Shown piece by piece: positions 41,717-53,106 of a stretch of 64,000 nucleotides of DNA. A model generated the notes under the pieces. It searched no databases, was not told the DNA's origin, and saw only the letters and a list, made by a program, of their open reading frames with translations. Within the stretch, counting starts at the first letter, position 1, and each line of letters opens with the position of its first letter. Source of the DNA: Archivesica marissinica. Lineage: Eukaryota; Mollusca; Bivalvia; Venerida; Vesicomyidae. The DNA is taken from NCBI GenBank assembly GCA_014843695.1, contig CM026387.1, positions 72,699,749-72,763,748 of the forward strand. Direction: 5' to 3'. The position numbers were made by a program, and so were the translations under genes.

Positions 41717-42716
41717 NNNNNNNNNNNNNNNNNNNNNNNNNNNNNNNNNNNNNNNNNNNNNNNNNNNNNNNNNNNNNNNNNNNNNNNNNNNNNNNNNNNN
41801 NNNNNNNNNNNNNNNNNNNNNNNNNNNNNNNNNNNNNNNNNNNNNNNNNNNNNNNNNNNNNNNNNNNNNNNNNNNNNNNNNNNNNNNNNNNNNNNNNNNN
41901 NNNNNNNNNNNNNNNNNNNNNNNNNNNNNNNNNNNNNNNNNNNNNNNNNNNNNNNNNNNNNNNNNNNNNNNNNNNNNNNNNNNNNNNNNNNNNNNNNNNN
42001 NNNNNNNNNNNNNNNNNNNNNNNNNNNNNNNNNNNNNNNNNNNNNNNNNNNNNNNNNNNNNNNNNNNNNNNNNNNNNNNNNNNNNNNNNNNNNNNNNNNN
42101 NNNNNNNNNNNNNNNNNNNNNNNNNNNNNNNNNNNNNNNNNNNNNNNNNNNNNNNNNNNNNNNNNNNNNNNNNNNNNNNNNNNNNNNNNNNNNNNNNNNN
42201 NNNNNNNNNNNNNNNNNNNNNNNNNNNNNNNNNNNNNNNNNNNNNNNNNNNNNNNNNNNNNNNNNNNNNNNNNNNNNNNNNNNNNNNNNNNNNNNNNNNN
42301 NNNNNNNNNNNNNNNNNNNNNNNNNNNNNNNNNNNNNNNNNNNNNNNNNNNNNNNNNNNNNNNNNNNNNNNNNNNNNNNNNNNNNNNNNNNNNNNNNNNN
42401 NNNNNNNNNNNNNNNNNNNNNNNNNNNNNNNNNNNNNNNNNNNNNNNNNNNNNNNNNNNNNNNNNNNNNNNNNNNNNNNNNNNNNNNNNNNNNNNNNNNN
42501 NNNNNNNNNNNNNNNNNNNNNNNNNNNNNNNNNNNNNNNNNNNNNNNNNNNNNNNNNNNNNNNNNNNNNNNNNNNNNNNNNNNNNNNNNNNNNNNNNNNN
42601 NNNNNNNNNNNNNNNNNNNNNNNNNNNNNNNNNNNNNNNNNNNNNNNNNNNNNNNNNNNNNNNNNNNNNNNNNNNNNNNNNNNNNNNNNNNNNNNNNNNN
42701 NNNNNNNNNNNNNNNN
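41717..42716. other. Assembly gap, 1000 N
   Basis: Exactly 1000 N, the size of a placeholder. The two flanks (ACCATTCATTATC and CCCTAATAGTTCTTAA) are only a few bases apart in copy A near 36142, so the real missing sequence may be very short. Confidence 0.95.
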
Positions 42717-43357
42717 TACCCCTAATAGTTCTTAACTTTGTGTCGTATACACGCAGACGAAATACAGGTGGTTAAGGTAAGTGTGTATTCCAGCTTGTTT
42801 TTGCGCAAACATGCATCTAATTATTCCACTGTCTGCTACTGGTAGAAACAAATAGACCGCCATTTGCATAACTATGTCCTTGCATGTAGCAAAGCTATCA
42901 GCAGACACATATTCGCATTGGCTGCATATTTTCTATGGACATACAAAGCTATCAGCAGACACATATTCGCATTGGCTGCATATTTTCTATGGACATACAA
43001 AGCTTTCAGCAGACACATATTCGCAGTGGCTGCATATTTTCTATGGACATACAAAGCTATCAGCAGACATATATTCGCATTGGCTGCATATTTTCTATGG
43101 ATATACAAAGCTTTCAGCAGACACATATTCGCATTGGCTGCATAATTTCTATGGACATGCTAGCTATAGACATATAACAAATGAAGGGAAGCAATGCTGT
43201 TGTCACAATAATAATGATTATGTAACTGTAATAACACGGTTATCTCCCTTTTCTCAAAGGTTTATGTAATAAATTTCAAGTCCAAAACTAATGGAATATA
43301 ATTATGGATTTTAGGCTGCTTTGTTTGCTTGGTTTATTAAACGCAACGTGACGTGTG
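42717..43357 (+). repeat. Copy B of the tandem duplication, left part
   Basis: It is collinear with 36150-36665 of copy A, with small indels and a longer 54-bp array (five units, 42888-43158). It is interrupted at 43358 by the piggyBac element. Confidence 0.85.
42888..43158. repeat. 54-bp repeat, five copies (copy B)
   Basis: It has the same unit as 36305-36470, with five copies. The unit is 18 codons long, so overlapping frames on both strands stay open. Confidence 0.93.
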
Positions 43358-43994
43358 TTAACCCTTTCCCTCATAATAAAACAGTCATATCAGGTTCTCC
43401 AGCCCAATACAGTAACTATGTAATAGCTTATCAGCTACCAATAGATAAGAAACCAATAACTGTACACTGTCCCCATAAGGTATGTCAGGGAAAAACTGAT
43501 AAAATGACCCCTATCATGTTTAACCCTGTTTTTCCTGATAAAAACTTTAATATATTTATGGTAGGAATAAACATTTTAGAAAAATAAATGATGTTTTCAA
43601 CGATATAATTTTTAAAAGAAACTTTTTAGTATTTACTTAGATACGGAGGTGTAAATATTGGACATGCAGGTTTTGGAGAATAATTATTATATTCGACTAT
43701 ATTTGTTTATTTAATAGTTAATACCGATTACTATAATGAATTACACTTTATCAATGTGATACAAGTTGCAAGTTAAAACTGTTTCGTCCTCGCCAAGGGA
43801 CTCATCAAGTGGCTTTTGGCTACCACGACAGTGACAGTTGTTTTTTTCAATGTCCAAAATTATTGTAAACAAGTCCAAAAGAATAAATAAGCCATAGTCC
43901 AACAAAAGTATTTCATCACAAAGTCCAAAAGAATAAATAATCCATAATTTCACCACAAAGTCCAAAAAGAAAGAATGCCTGTACAAATCAATGT

Positions 43995-45655
43995 TTACGA
44001 CTGCAGAGCTGCGTGGAAATGGGCGTGACAACCTTCTCTGCACAAACGCACATTGCAGACTTCACAGCCGTACACCGTCTCTCTGCGTGACTTCAGCACC
44101 CTTGTGTGGTATTTGCATGTTGAGATGCGACCTGGCAGTCTACGGCTGATGTGGCCTCCAATGTTCTGCTGGTCAACCAGGACTGGAACATTGCGGTTGT
44201 CCCCAGTGGAGCGTTTCCTCTTGCTGAACCCTCCAATCAGTGCCCGTACCATCTCTAGTCGGAAGTCAAGATGTGTAAATCTCTTGCTGCTCGTGCGTCT
44301 TGTAGACACCTTCTGGTAGATGATGCTGGCATTGACGATGGCACAGTTCAGCACAAACCAAAACAAGTACCGCCACCACTTCTTGGAGTTCCGCCCAACG
44401 CCATATTTGATCCGGAACTGATCATGTAGGTCAACTCCACCCATGAATGCATTGTAGGCATATACAGTATGCAGCTGTCTCATGTTGGGTACATGTCGAC
44501 CAGAACGGCGCTGGGCATCTCGCGCATCTTGTGGGTTGCTGAGGGTTGACAGGTGGTAGACTAGCCGTTTGTCTCTCCACACAGATGCTGTTACATTCGT
44601 GTCACCAAACTGCAGGGTCTTGAAGTCCCCCCGGTTTGGAATGTCCCGGGGGTTTCTTTAGGTCCTTTGAAAATCCAAGACGATTCATACGAACAGTTCC
44701 ACAGGCATACAATCCATTGGCAAGTAAATCCTTCAGAAGTTGAAGTCCTGTGAAATGGTTGTCGAAGAATATCCACCGGAAAGACTGTTGCAGATGGTCC
44801 GTTAGCTTGGTGACAACGTTGTATCCTAATCCATGTTCAGTCCTGTTGTTTTGCCTTCCCAGATAAACCTCAAAGCGTGAAAGGTAGGCTGACCTGGCGT
44901 CGCATAACATCCACACCTTCACGCCCCTCTTTATTGGTTTGGCAGGTATATACTGGCGGAAAGACAAACGGCCGGAATATCGTATCATGGCTTCATCCAC
45001 GGAGACTTCTTTGGATAGAGTGTATCCTCCTAGGACGGCCTCTGAAACCCGCTGAATAATCTCCCGTACTTTGTACAGCCGGTCGTATCCATCTTGGTTG
45101 GCATGTGGCTCTGCAACCCGGTCAGAAACATGAAAGTACTGGAGTATCTTCTGGAACCGGTTGCATGTCATGGCTCTTGAGATCCCCAGGTTCTGCACAT
45201 ATGGATCAGTCGACCAGTACATCTCGATGTGTGGAAGTTCATTGATGCCTGCCCATCAGGATGTTGATGCCAAGGAAGGCTCTCACTTCTGCCTCGGAGA
45301 CATCTTTCCACTTGTCATCAACGCTGTGCCGCTGACCCATGACCCATCTCGCATAGTTGTTTGTGTGGCTAACAATACGCATGATGAGGTCGATCGGGAA
45401 CATCAGCCAGAAGTAATCGATGGGCGTAGCTGTACCCACATCAAACCCCTCTGATAGGCTGGGGCCAGGTGTCTCCCGAAATTCTTCAAACGTTAAGTCT
45501 CCATATTCGCCTGTCCAGCCATCTACACGAGGCGGCTCAGCATCACCATCGCTGCTACTGCTGTTGCTGTCATCTGGCAGAAGCTCGATGTCTGACTCCC
45601 CAAACGCAGACAAGTCACTCTCATCCCCAGAGTCACTATCAAATAAATCGGCCAT
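43995..45655 (-). pseudogene. piggyBac transposase (DDE_Tnp_1_7), two frameshifts
   Basis: The reading frame starts at ATG 45655 (acidic N-terminus rich in Asp, Glu and Ser) and should run to 43995, about 552 residues. It is broken by two 1-bp insertions. One is near 45245, where the frame ends in LGINILMGRHQ and resumes at INELPHIEMYW. The other is in a C run near 44646 (KKPPGH instead of KKPRDI). The three catalytic Asp of the family appear intact: SVDEAMIRYSGR, IFFDNHFTG and GGVDLHDQ. A Cys/His-rich C-terminal domain (CKYHTRVLK, YGCEVCNVRLCREGCH) binds zinc and terminal DNA in this family. Because the lesions are only two single-base indels, this is a recent loss or a sequencing artefact. 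Confidence 0.9.
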
Positions 45656-46210
45656 GACTTGATCAATGCAAGTGCAGGATATAGTAAATACAAAGTAATT
45701 TCTATATGTAAGAACTATGTAGTTTGAAATAGATCAAATTCAAACTGAACGTATGCAGAACAGAAGGTTTATTATATTGCATGTTGCATGGAAAAGGGCG
45801 TGGCAACCTAAGTTGATTAAATCAATTTCCTAAATCAATTGGACTTTCTGATTAAAGACTCCACCCACATGGGTTTATTACCCTCTGTTTAGCGTGCAAC
45901 ATTAGCAATTTCATGAGACTACAACACACATCCTTTGATATCAACAAGTTCCTAAGACACCGCCCTGTGTATTTCGAACTGGATGCTTCCTGTCAAACTG
46001 TTGTCATGCCGACATTAGTCGGTAATTAGCATTAAAACCTTTGAATCCAAATGTTATTACCCTCCGACCATGTATACTGTATAGCAAAACATACCATGCT
46101 TGCATAACATTATGACTTACATGCACTTTGATTTTTAGTCGTGGTCATACAACAAACTTCAAACAAAATTGTTTCGCTAACACCTGCACCCTCCTGGAAC
46201 CCATTTAATG

Positions 46211-46584
46211 CACAGGGATTCGGCACGTTTGGGGGTACTAGTATATATATTTAAGTACAGGGATTCTACTCTGTGGGATGTCAGATTTCGCATCGATCAG
46301 TAAAATGGCCCTATCTGAAACAAGTTTGTACAAATCTGTCCAAATATAACGCCATTCCCGAGTCTTTATATTGTTCTTCAAATAAAACACAACTTTAAGC
46401 TGCATGCATGTATACTTTGCAAACAATTGCCACATACATTGGCCATAGCAGGTCACATTTCCATACTAGGACACGGGTTCTGTCAGCAACAAAAAATAAT
46501 CTTCGACGGGAGAGTTTTAACTATGAATAACATTATCAATGTAAATATATATACTAGTACCCCCAAACGTGCCGAATCCCTGTG
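46211..46584. mobile_element. hAT-type MITE nested in the piggyBac element
   Basis: It has perfect 43-bp inverted termini starting CACAGGGATTCGGCACGTTT at both ends. It is flanked by the 8-bp duplication ATTTAATG (46203-46210 and 46585-46592). The length is 374 bp with no transposase. The 8-bp duplication and CA-start termini are typical of hAT elements. Identical termini suggest recent movement. Confidence 0.95.
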
Positions 46585-47063
46585 ATTTAATGCATCATAA
46601 TGTCACGTGATAAATGTTCTAATTTCAATCCAATTCTAATTTTAGACCATACGCATGAGTTGGCCTTCACTGTGGAAATTTACCAAATACCTAGATATTG
46701 TTATGCAAGCTGAGTAATTGCTATTTTTAGCTTCTGACATTTATAGATACATTCTTGTTGATTACTGAAACATATTTTGACCGCTTTTCTGCCGTAGCGA
46801 AAATGATGGATTTAAAACGGACACGTAAAAACACATATTTATCAGGTGACTGGTATGGTCGTATATATACGTATATATCAGGTGCCCGATAACACGTAGA
46901 AATACGTATATATCAGGGTATGGGTTAATATTCATAACTTGTTCTGTCTGACGTATGTACAGTCGTATGCAATCTACATCTAGTGCTCCACATCAAAATA
47001 TACATTTAAAACTGACAAGTTCAAGTTCATAGAACTATAAATTTATGTTCTCTATCAATGTCA

Positions 47064-47320
47064 AACATCTGTCCGATTAGCTATGTGGTTAGTGCGCTCG
47101 CTTCTCACCAATGCAGCTCAGGTTCGATCCTCGGACCGGGGAAGTATGTGACTTGGTACGGTGGTGGCCAGATCGGACAGGTGGGTTTCCTCCGGGTACT
47201 CCGGTTTCCTCCCACATGAATGACAACAGTTACGCGTTCATCCGCGCCAACGAGAGTGATTAATATAAGTTGTTCGAACTTGCTTCGCATCGTTGTAAAA
47301 TAAATAAAGTTTAATACAAT
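47064..47320 (+). mobile_element. tRNA-derived SINE, family 2 (copy B paralogue)
   Basis: It is the same insertion as 36806-37060, carried by the duplication. It has an intact head GTCCGATTAGCTATGTGGTT and tail AAATAAATAAAG. Confidence 0.8.
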
Positions 47321-47633
47321 GTCAAACAGAAACATTCAGACATGCATTATTTTTATCTTTGTAATAATTTTTTTGATCTTATCGGAATTTCAGAGTTGCA
47401 AAACAATGGAAGATTTGAATCCACATTGTGATTATATTAGCCTGGGTGGGAACAGGCGTTGATATATTTTGTCTGGTAAGTCATGTACATATATTTTTAA
47501 CAACGAGACCAGTAATTGAGCCGTATTGAGTTTCTGATAATATCAACGCGTCGTTTCATTTTGCCAGCATTAAAAAAGTGAAATATCGACAGAATGGAAC
47601 CTAGGCTATGATTATATATGCGCTACTTAATAA

Positions 47634-48372
47634 CTGAGCCACAATGATTACCCTGTTACCACTGGGCCACAATGACTACCCTGTTACCACTGAGCCACAC
47701 CGATTACCCCGTTAACACTGAGCCACACTGATTACCCTGTTACCACTGGGCCACAATGAATACCATGTTACCACTGAGCCACAATGATTACCCTGTTACC
47801 ACTGAGCCACAATGATTACCCTGTTACCACTGAGCCACAATGATTACCCAGTTACCACTGAGCCACACTGATTACCCTGTTACCACTGAGCCACAATGAT
47901 TACCCTGTTACCACTGATCCACAATGATTACCCTGTTACCACTGAGCCACAATGATTACCCTGTTACCACTGGGCCACAATGACTACCCTGTTACCACTG
48001 GGCCACCATGACTACCCTGTTACCACTGAGCCACAATGACTACCCTGTTACCACTGAGCCACAATGATTACCCTGTTACCACTGAGCCACAATGATTACC
48101 CTGTTACCACTGAGCCACAATGATTACCCTGATAACACTGAGCCACAATGCTTACCCTATTAACACTGAGCCACAATGATTACCATGTTACCACTGAGCC
48201 ACAATGATTACCCTGTTACCACTGAGCCACAATGATTACCCTGTTAACACTGAGCCACAATGATTACCCTGTTAACACTGAGCCACAATGATTACCATGT
48301 TACCACTGAGCCACAATGATTACCCTGTTACCACTGAGCCACAATGATTACCCTGTTACCACTGAGCCACAG
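47634..48372. repeat. 28-bp minisatellite with A-box-like units (about 26 copies, copy B)
   Basis: It has the same unit as 37432-39452 but without the 753-bp higher-order block. This is either the shorter ancestral state or a contraction. Confidence 0.95.
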
Positions 48373-48524
48373 AGACAACTGCTTGTGATCAACTAATTTT
48401 ACACATATAACATCTATTAGCATCATATTCAATAACAAAATATGTATTAACAGCCCCAATTTAAGTTTGTTTTACTGTACTTGTAAATATAATGTTATCG
48501 TGTGTCTTTGTTCTGTGTGGTTTC

Positions 48525-48858
48525 CTGCGGGTTTACACTCGCACCAGCATGTTAGGTCATAGTTGGCGACTCCGCAGCTATTATTGGTGGAGAACGATCC
48601 CGGATGTACATTAGAGTGATATTTCAGAGATACAGGATGTACACCAGAGTGGTATTTCAGAGATCCAGGATGTACATCAGAGTGGTATTTCAGGCACGTG
48701 CAGGCACACGGAGAGAACCACCGACCTCACACGATCCAGCTGGATAGCTTTCTCACAATAATAATTAGACACCCCACGTGGGGTCCGAGCCTACAGCGGC
48801 GAAGGGCTAATTATCTAAAGTAAACGAATTTAGCCACAACACCACGGAGGCTTCTATA
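48525..48858 (-). mobile_element. tRNA-derived SINE, family 1, with nascent 33-bp repeat
   Basis: It runs antisense from a head near 48858 (GAAGCCTCCGTGGTGTTGTG) through GACCTCACACGATCCAGCTG to TTTACACTCGCACCAGCATG. About three 33-bp units (48598-48690) lie within its body, whereas the copy-A version of this SINE has about 19. Confidence 0.75.
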
Positions 48859-48973
48859 CCGAGATGAAAATTACAATTATTTAACTAAAGATATTACTTG
48901 TTTTACAGAAACACGCATGTATGAAAAACATTGTCGGTTCAGCAAGCCATACATGTTTACTGATTTGCTGATG

Positions 48974-49755
48974 ATGCGGTTCCGTTAGCTCATACACGAG
49001 AAGCTCTCCAATCCATGCGGTTCCGTTAGCTCATACAGCAGAAGCTCTCCAATCCATGCGGTTCCGTTAGCTCATACAGCAGAAGCTCTCCAATCCATGC
49101 GGTTCCGTTAGCTCATACGCGAGAAGCTCTCCAATCCATGCGGTTCTGTTAGCTCATACAGCAGAAGCTCTCCAATCCATGCGGTTCTGTTAGCTCATAC
49201 ACGAGAAGCTCTCCAATCCATGCGGTTCCGTTAGCTCATACAGCAGAAGCTCTCCAATCCATGCGGTTCCGTTAGCTCATACACGAGAAGCTCTCCAATC
49301 CATGCGGTTCTGTTAGCTCATACACGAGAAGCTCTCCAATCCATGCGGTTCCGTTAGCTCATACACGAGAAGCTCTCCAATCCATGCGGTTCCGTTAGCT
49401 CATACACGAGAAGCTCTCCAATCCATGCGGTTCTGTTAGCTCATACAGCAGAAGCTCTCCAATCCATGCGGTTCTGTTAGCTCATACACGAGAAGCTCTC
49501 CAATCCATGCGGTTCTGTTAGCTCATACAGCAGAAGCTCTCCAATCCATGCGGTTCCGTTAGCTCATACACGAGAAGCTCTCCAATCCATGCGGTTCTGT
49601 TAGCTCATACACGAGAAGCTCTCCAATCCATGCGGTTCTGTTAGCTCATACACGAGAAGCTCTCCAATCCATGCGGTTCCGTTAGTTCATACACGAGAAG
49701 CTCTCCAATCCATGCGGTTCTGTTAGCTCATACACGAGAAGGTCTCCAATCAATG
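48974..49755. repeat. 41-bp minisatellite (about 19 copies)
   Basis: The unit is ATGCGGTTCCGTTAGCTCAT plus ACACGAGAAGCTCTCCAATCC. Two alternating variants occur (ACACGAG/ACAGCAG, and CCG/CTG at a CpG). Confidence 0.95.
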
Positions 49756-49805
49756 CTACATGATTTGGAACCTTATTGTAATACTTGGGGCCTGACAATA
49801 AATAT

Positions 49806-49924
49806 AGCATAGTATGTGAGATGGTACGGTGGTCGCCAGATCGGACAGGTGGGTTTTCTGCGGGTACTCCGGTTTTCTCCCACACGAATGACCACATTTA
49901 TACACTTTCATCCGAGCCATGTTT
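49806..49924 (+). mobile_element. SINE fragment, family 2
   Basis: It contains GTGAGATGGTACGGTGGTCG, GATCGGACAGGTGGGTTTTC and CTCCGGTTTTCTCCCACACG, the body of family 2, without head or tail. Confidence 0.7.
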
Positions 49925-50325
49925 TTTAATAAATATAGCAAAACAAAAATCTGGATATTTGAAAAGAGGCGACTCGCGAATTGCAATTTTACATAAAACA
50001 ATTCTGTAATAGAAACAACACATTCAATACATTTAAATATCTAGGCATACATGGAAAAATGGAAACTGGTTTCGAACGCAAAAACGACTAGCACAACATG
50101 CAACTTATGCGCTACATAATCTATTTATTAGTTTTTAACCCAATGAATTTGCATGTAAATGGAAAGTGTATGCTATTTGACAGCTTAATTGGGTCAATCC
50201 TAAACTATAGCTCGGTAACATGGGGCAGCCATGAATCAAAAGACATAGAATGAATCCATTGTAAATTTATAAAGAAATATTCTATGCGTAAAAAATCTAC
50301 AAACCTTAAAGGACTTTATAGAGAA
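49925..50325. other. Unique sequence, possible old retroelement remnant
   Basis: No intact gene. The plus-strand text near 50120-50330 (in one frame ...FACKWKVYAI..., GSIL, SSVTWG) vaguely recalls non-LTR reverse-transcriptase C-terminal sequence, but with stops and no motif. I would not annotate it further. Confidence 0.3.
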
Positions 50326-51027
50326 ATAGGTCGTACTCCCATGAACATGTATAGGTCGTACTCCCACGAACATGTATAGGTCGTACTCCCATGAACATGT
50401 ATAGGTCGTACTCCCATGAACATGTATAGGTCGTATTCCCATGAACATGTATAGGTCGTACTCCCACGAACATGTATAGGTCGTACTCCCACGAACATGC
50501 ATAGGTCGTACTCCCACGAACATGCATAGGTCGTACTCCCACGAACATGTATAGGTCGTACTCCCACGAACATGCATAGGTCGTACTCCCACGAACATGT
50601 ATAGGTCGTACTCCCACGAACATGTATAGGTCGTACTCCCATGAACATGTATAGGTCGTACTCCCACGAACATGTATAGGTCGTACTCCCACGAACATGT
50701 ATAGGTCGTAACCCACGAACATGTATAGGTCGTACTCCCACGAACATGCATAGGTCGTACTCCCACGAACATGTATAGGTCGTACTCCCATGAACATGTA
50801 TAGGTCGTAATCCCACGAACATGTATAGGTCGTACTCCCACGAACATGTATAGGTCGTACTCCCATGAATACGTATAGGTCGTATTCCCATGAACATGTA
50901 TAGGTCGTACTCCCACGAACATGTATAGGTCGTACTACCATGAACATGTATAGGTCGTACTCCCATGAACATGTATAGGTCGTACTCCCACGAACATGTA
51001 TAGGTCGTACTCCCACGAACATGTATA
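50326..51027. repeat. 25-bp minisatellite (about 28 copies)
   Basis: The unit is ATAGGTCGTACTCCCACGAA plus CATGT. Variants are T/C at the CpG (CATGAAC) and CATGC. The minus strand is stop-free in all phases, and 25 is 1 modulo 3, so three overlapping frames of over 200 codons appear. Confidence 0.95.
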
Positions 51028-51349
51028 GAAAAACTAAACTAATATAAACTAAAAATATAACAACGGAAGAAACGTTAGCATTACACATAATTATATAAAA
51101 TGATGAAATCTGATGTTGATAACAACATTACGTATGGTGGCATGAACTGGGCATATCAAATCAAACTGGCACATACTGGATGAACTAGGAATGTGGCAAG
51201 TATGGTACAACCAATGAACTAGCAACATAAACTTAGACAACATTAAACAACGTATACAGGATATAATTATTATATAAACAAAGCTGGTGTGCGATCACTT
51301 TTAGGACCACTCTCCTCACTGTTTGTCATCCCGCAACGTCATATAAACG

Positions 51350-52592
51350 GATCTGGCAGTTAGACATCTGGTCGTCTAGGGCGCTCCAGGATCCGGCAGT
51401 TAGACATCTGGTCGTCTAGGGCGCTCCAGGATCCGGCAGTTAGACATCTGGTCGTCTAGGGCGCTCCAGGATCTGGCAGTTAGACATCTGGTCGTCTAGG
51501 GCGCTCCAGAATCCGGCAGTTAGACATCTGGTCGTCTAGGGCGCTCCAGGATCCGGCAGTTAGACATCTGGTCGTCTAGGGCGCTCCATGATCCGGCAGT
51601 TAGACATATGGTCGTCTAGGGCGCTCCAGGATCTGGCAGTTAGACATCTGGTCGTCTAGGGCGCTCCAGGATCCGGCAGTTAGACATCTGGTCGTCTAGG
51701 GCGCTCCAGGATCTGGCAGTTAGACATCTGGTCGTATAGGGCTCTCCAGGATCCGGCAGTTAGACATCTGGTCGTCTAGGGCGCTCCAGGATCCGGCAGT
51801 TAGACATCTGGTCGTCTAGGGCGCTCCATGATCCGGCAGTTAGACATCTGGTCGTCTAGGGCGATCCAGGATCTGGCAGTTAGACATCTGGTCGTCTAGG
51901 GCGCTCCAGGATCCGGCAGTTAGACATCTGGTCGTCTAGGGCGCCCCATGATCTGGCAGTTAGACATCTGGTCGTCTAGGCCGCTCCAGGATCTGGCAGT
52001 TGGACATCTGGTCGTCTAGGGCGCTCCATGATCCGGCAGTTAGACATCTGGTCGTCTAGGGCGCTCCAGGATCTGGCAGTTAGACATCTGGTCGTCTAGG
52101 GCGCTCCAGGATCTGGCAGTTAGACATCTGGTCGTCTAGGGCGCTCCATGATCTGGCAGTTAGACATATGGTCGTCTAGGGCGCAACAGGATCCGGCAGT
52201 TAGACATCTGGTCGTCTAGGGCGCTCCAGGATCCGGCAGTTAGACATCTGGTCGTCTAGGGCGCTCCATGATCCGGCAGTTAGACATATGGTCGTCTAGG
52301 GCGCTCCAGGATCTGGCAGTTAGACATCTGGTCGTCTAGGGCGCTCCAGGATCCGGCAGTTAGACATCTGGTCGTCTAGGGCGCTCCAGGATCTGGCAGT
52401 TAGACATCTGGTCGTCTAGGGCGATCCATGGTCTGGCAGTTAGACATCTGGTCGTCTAGGGCGCTCCAGGATCCGGCAGTTAGACATCTGGTCGTCTAGG
52501 GCGCTCCATGATCTGGCAGTTAGACATCTGGTCGTCTAGGCCGCTCCAGGATCTGGCAGTTAGACATCTGGTCGTCTAGGGCGCTCCAGGAT
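51350..52592. repeat. 40-bp minisatellite (31 copies, no indels)
   Basis: The unit is ATCCGGCAGTTAGACATCTG plus GTCGTCTAGGGCGCTCCAGG. Every unit from 51361 to 52580 is exactly 40 bp. Most variation is C/T in ATCCGG, that is, at a CpG. The unit also contains the small dyad TAGAC...GTCTA. Confidence 0.97.
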
Positions 52593-52769
52593 CCGTTCAT
52601 ATACCGTCAATTCCACTTGTTGCCTGAGGCAGAAGTACTGGAGAAAGCTTCCCTTGAAGCAAAACGATCCAAGTATCCTACGATGCTGCTGCAAGGTGTG
52701 CCCCGAACGCAACGTGCACGTTAACATGAGATCAGCCGGTTTTCAAAGAGTGTGTGTGTTTTCCGTTTA

Positions 52770-53043
52770 TTTATCGTCGCTACCGGTTGCCCATATGAGC
52801 GACGCCTCCTGAAGAAATTAGTCATTTTAGGTATTTGGAGGATAGTGCAATGATACAGAGAGATACCCATTCCAGAGTCTCCTCTGGTTCTTTTACGTGC
52901 ATGGTGTAAAGCACCGACACGAGACCTCGGTTTAACGTCCCATCTGAAAGACTGTTAATTTTATTAGGGTCAGACGGAGGATCGAACCTGCGATCCCTGG
53001 ATTACCAGCCCAGCGTGTTACCACTGGACTGCATATCCGTCTG
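52770..53043 (-). mobile_element. tRNA-derived SINE, family 3 (complete)
   Basis: The minus-strand head near 53043 reads AGACGGATATGCAGTCCAGT, then GCAGGTTCGATCCTCCGTCT (B box). The body GATGGGACGTTAAACCGAGG and CCAGAGGAGACTCTGGAATG, and the end GGCGTCGCTCATATGGGCAA, are shared with 19014-19190, 27938-28015 and 41330-41553. Confidence 0.75.
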
Positions 53044-53106
53044 TGTTTCATAGAGTGTAAAGACGGATCGATATTTATATGTTTCACACAAAGTATCAAA
53101 AACCAA

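Larger units (their letters stand above)
43362..46924 (-). mobile_element. piggyBac-superfamily transposon with TTAA target duplication
   Basis: The element is 3563 bp and flanked by TTAA at 43358-43361 and 46925-46928. The ends are CCCTTTCCCTCATAATA on the left and, as complement, CCCATACCCTGATATATAC on the right, a short imperfect inverted repeat. ATATCAGG/ATATATCAGG motifs repeat inside the ends. It encodes a minus-strand transposase (45655-43995) with two 1-bp frameshifts and contains a nested hAT-type MITE (46211-46584). The paralogous empty site at 36666 confirms both boundaries. Confidence 0.92.
46929..48700 (+). repeat. Copy B of the tandem duplication, right part
   Basis: It is collinear with 36670-37431 and 39453-39700 of copy A, at high identity over the unique parts. 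The main difference is the 28-bp array (about 0.74 kb here, 2.0 kb in copy A). Confidence 0.85.

Noticed and set aside
41682..42725. A 347-codon open frame
   Set aside because: It spans the 1000-N assembly gap and has no sequence content.
49925..50325. Possible reverse-transcriptase remnant
   Set aside because: Only a vague resemblance in one frame, with stops and without any catalytic motif.
50236..51088. Minus-strand frames of about 220-260 codons (YMFVGVRPIHV repeats)
   Set aside because: They are the 25-bp array translated in three phases, with no independent coding evidence.
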